In this document: piece by piece, positions 62,609 through 64,000 of the stretch
Position numbering within the stretch: the stretch's first letter is position 1
Layout of the letters: every line of letters starts with the position of its first letter
NCBI GenBank assembly: GCA_020051175.1
Contig: JAGVJJ010000007.1
Coordinates: 124,001 to 188,000, forward strand
From: Bacteroidia bacterium
GTDB lineage: Bacteria; Bacteroidota; Bacteroidia; 2-12-FULL-35-15
Length of the DNA stretch: 64,000 bases
Direction of reading: 5' to 3'
The notes under the pieces: generated by a model
The model's input: the letters and a program-made list of their open reading frames with translations, nothing else
Database searches by the model: none
Told to the model about the DNA's origin: nothing
Position numbers and translations under genes: made by a program

Positions 62609-64000
62609 CTAGTTTGTGCTACGTGCGGTTTCCAGCCAGACAGTTCCGTTCCAGATAAGTGTAATTGTATCAGCGGGATTCATGTTGAAATTGCTTGAAC
62701 CAATGTTAACACCAGTATTGTCAAGTATTTTTATTTTACCGTTTCCTGTTTCATCAACGTTTTCAAGAATCAGCACCTGCCCAATTTTAAGTCCGGACCC
62801 TATGCCACCCAGGGTGATGTCACTTGAAGCTACCATCCTTATATAGCTTGCATTGCCAGGTGAAAGCGTATCATTGTCAGCCAGTTTAAATGATGAGGGG
62901 CTGAGCGTAAAGCCGCCATTTACTTCAAGGCTGGTTCCGGGGCTTGAAGTGCCGATACCAACCATGCCTTCAATGATAGCCCCATCGGCCGGTGCAGCGA
63001 TGGTTCCGGAGTAGGTAGAGCCAAGGCTCATTCCCCCCTTTACTGCCAATTCACTTGCCGGTGTGGTGGTACCAATACCAAATTCACCTGTTGGGAGTAT
63101 GGTTGCGCGTACGTTTGATGCAGTAGCAAAATGCAATGAGCGGAAATAATCTGTTCCCATTACGGCAGAATAAGGAGTAGAACCGGTATAAGATACACCA
63201 CCGGAAGAAGATTCAACAACAAATTTGGCATTGCCTGAATCGTTTGTTGCCCTTATGGTTGCAATACTGCCAATGTTGTTGGATTTGACCTGAAAGGTGC
63301 CCTGGCCAGCCTGTACATCAAGCGTGTAGCCGGGACTGATAGTGCCGATACCCACTTTCCCCTGATGATCAATTAGCATACGTGTTTTTGCGCCTCCGGT
63401 GTTGAAGTTATCGGTGGTCGCAAAGTACATTTTTGTACCATAAGTGCCGGAACCTTGCACATACATACCCGCCTGTACATTTGTACGCATAAAGCCAGCA
63501 ACCTCATCGGGTGAGCCAAATGTAATTCCCATTGCATTGTCGCCAATGTTGTTGTAAGGGGCAATGTGAATGGAGCCATAGGAGTTTAAGCCAGGGCCAG
63601 TACTGAAATTCACCGTTGTATCGTAATTTACCTGGAACTTGCCTAATGGATTTGTTGTACTTATACCAATGTTGCCATCTGATGGATTGATATAAAAAGC
63701 AGGTTTGCCACCGTTTCTAATCACAGTGAAGTTTCCCGTGCTGTCAAGTGTATATGAAATATTGTGTTCTTTGGTTTTGATATCTGTGTGCTGAATCAGT
63801 TGTCCACCAAGGAGTACTGTGTCGTTTGAGAGTGTGAGTCCGTTTGCAGCGTTTGCCGCACCGCCTAGTGTAAAAGAGGATGTGGTGGCGGAAGTCAGCT
63901 GGCCCTGTGCATTTACTGTAAAATTAGGGATGGTAATGATTTGTCCTGAAAGGTTCCCACCATATGTTGCTGCTGCAACACCTGTATTTGCTATGTTTAT
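62609..64000 (-). CDS. GIGT-repeat secreted protein, 3' part (N-terminus off the right edge)
   Basis: The frame is open from the stop at 62609 to the right edge (464 codons), so the start is outside. It opens with tail-fibre-like sequence (ANTGVAAATYGGNLSG, AANGLTLSNDTVLLGG), then repeated NIGISTTNPLGKFQVN, KVGIGTISPGYTLDVQ, EFGIGTTTPASELAVKG and MVGIGTSSPGTSLEVNG. The C-terminus (SDITLGGIGSGLKIGQVLILENVDE...LIWNGTVWLETARSTN) is a compact beta domain. Similar in style to the gene at 60780 but not the same. No sorting domain is visible at the C-terminus. Confidence 0.8.
   Translation of the reverse strand: MNIANTGVAAATYGGNLSGQIITIPNFTVNAQGQLTSATTSSFTLGGAANAANGLTLSNDTVLLGGQLIQHTDIKTKEHNISYTLDSTGNFTVIRNGGKPAFYINPSDGNIGISTTNPLGKFQVNYDTTVNFSTGPGLNSYGSIHIAPYNNIGDNAMGITFGSPDEVAGFMRTNVQAGMYVQGSGTYGTKMYFATTDNFNTGGAKTRMLIDHQGKVGIGTISPGYTLDVQAGQGTFQVKSNNIGSIATIRATNDSGNAKFVVESSSGGVSYTGSTPYSAVMGTDYFRSLHFATASNVRATILPTGEFGIGTTTPASELAVKGGMSLGSTYSGTIAAPADGAIIEGMVGIGTSSPGTSLEVNGGFTLSPSSFKLADNDTLSPGNASYIRMVASSDITLGGIGSGLKIGQVLILENVDETGNGKIKILDNTGVNIGSSNFNMNPADTITLIWNGTVWLETARSTN

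Noticed and set aside
1-64000. Possible defence or mobile-element island.
   Set aside because: I saw no transposase, integrase, nuclease-helicase pair, toxin-antitoxin pair or tRNA-flanked insertion; MazG and RmuC here look like ordinary housekeeping genes.

Overview
The window looks like chromosomal DNA from a Bacteroidota (Bacteroidetes) bacterium, probably of the Chitinophagales/Sphingobacteriales type. Several things point there: secreted proteins carry type IX secretion (T9SS) C-terminal sorting domains; a T9SS plug-family protein, a GWxTD lipoprotein and head-GIN (DUF2807) and WG-repeat proteins are present; candidate promoters have the Bacteroidetes -7 element TAnnTTTG; starts are ATG with a few TTG and no clear Shine-Dalgarno; and intergenic palindromic repeats of kinds common in the phylum occur. 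I found no tRNA, rRNA, CRISPR array, phage or insertion sequence.

Layout. 1-2056: 5' part of a large secreted adhesin-like gene running off the left edge. 2076-17801 (minus strand): an M16B-like peptidase subunit without the zinc motif, an outer-membrane barrel of unknown function, a UbiD decarboxylase, a T9SS-secreted M1 aminopeptidase, an SRPBCC protein, a C1-type peptidase, a GT-C-like membrane protein, rlmB (with an in-frame stop at codon 6), a GWxTD lipoprotein, rmuC and a BamA/TamA-like protein. 17915-27706: small secreted and lipoproteins, a frameshifted membrane protein, a WG-repeat protein, an M23/LysM peptidase, a MauG-type peroxidase, cyclophilin, ACP phosphodiesterase and another polytopic membrane protein. 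27768-28535: mazG. 28708-33905: a co-directional envelope cluster (PagL-like lipid A deacylase, GT-C-like protein, GIN lipoprotein, LTA-synthase-like sulfatase), followed by the T9SS plug protein. 35580-42838: apaG, a phosphoribosyltransferase, an IMPase with a tiny coupled membrane ORF, an lgt-like gene, dapB and lepB. 42953-49545: a second lepB, wbqC-like, an acyl-CoA carboxylase beta subunit, a DUF6580 protein, a third signal-peptidase homologue lacking both catalytic residues, and a Kir-type potassium channel. 50348-58156: one 2602-residue secreted protein built of 17 tandem units of about 136 residues. 58599-60772: phoH, a SAM hydrolase family gene and an ABM monooxygenase. 60780-64000: two related secreted proteins rich in GIGT-type repeats, the second running off the right edge.

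Most genes serve the cell envelope: lipoprotein and signal-peptide processing (Lgt, three S26 homologues), outer-membrane assembly (BamA-like), T9SS export, lipid A and surface-glycan modification, and large surface proteins.

The most unusual observations are: GC-rich palindromic repeats read in frame inside two proteins (the signal peptide of the left-edge gene and the N-terminus of the WbqC-like protein), where in the second case an inverted pair brackets the start codon; a catalytically dead signal peptidase homologue whose start codon touches a terminator hairpin; an in-frame TAA at codon 6 of rlmB; and the 17-unit repeat protein. I saw no clear multi-gene defence or mobile system.
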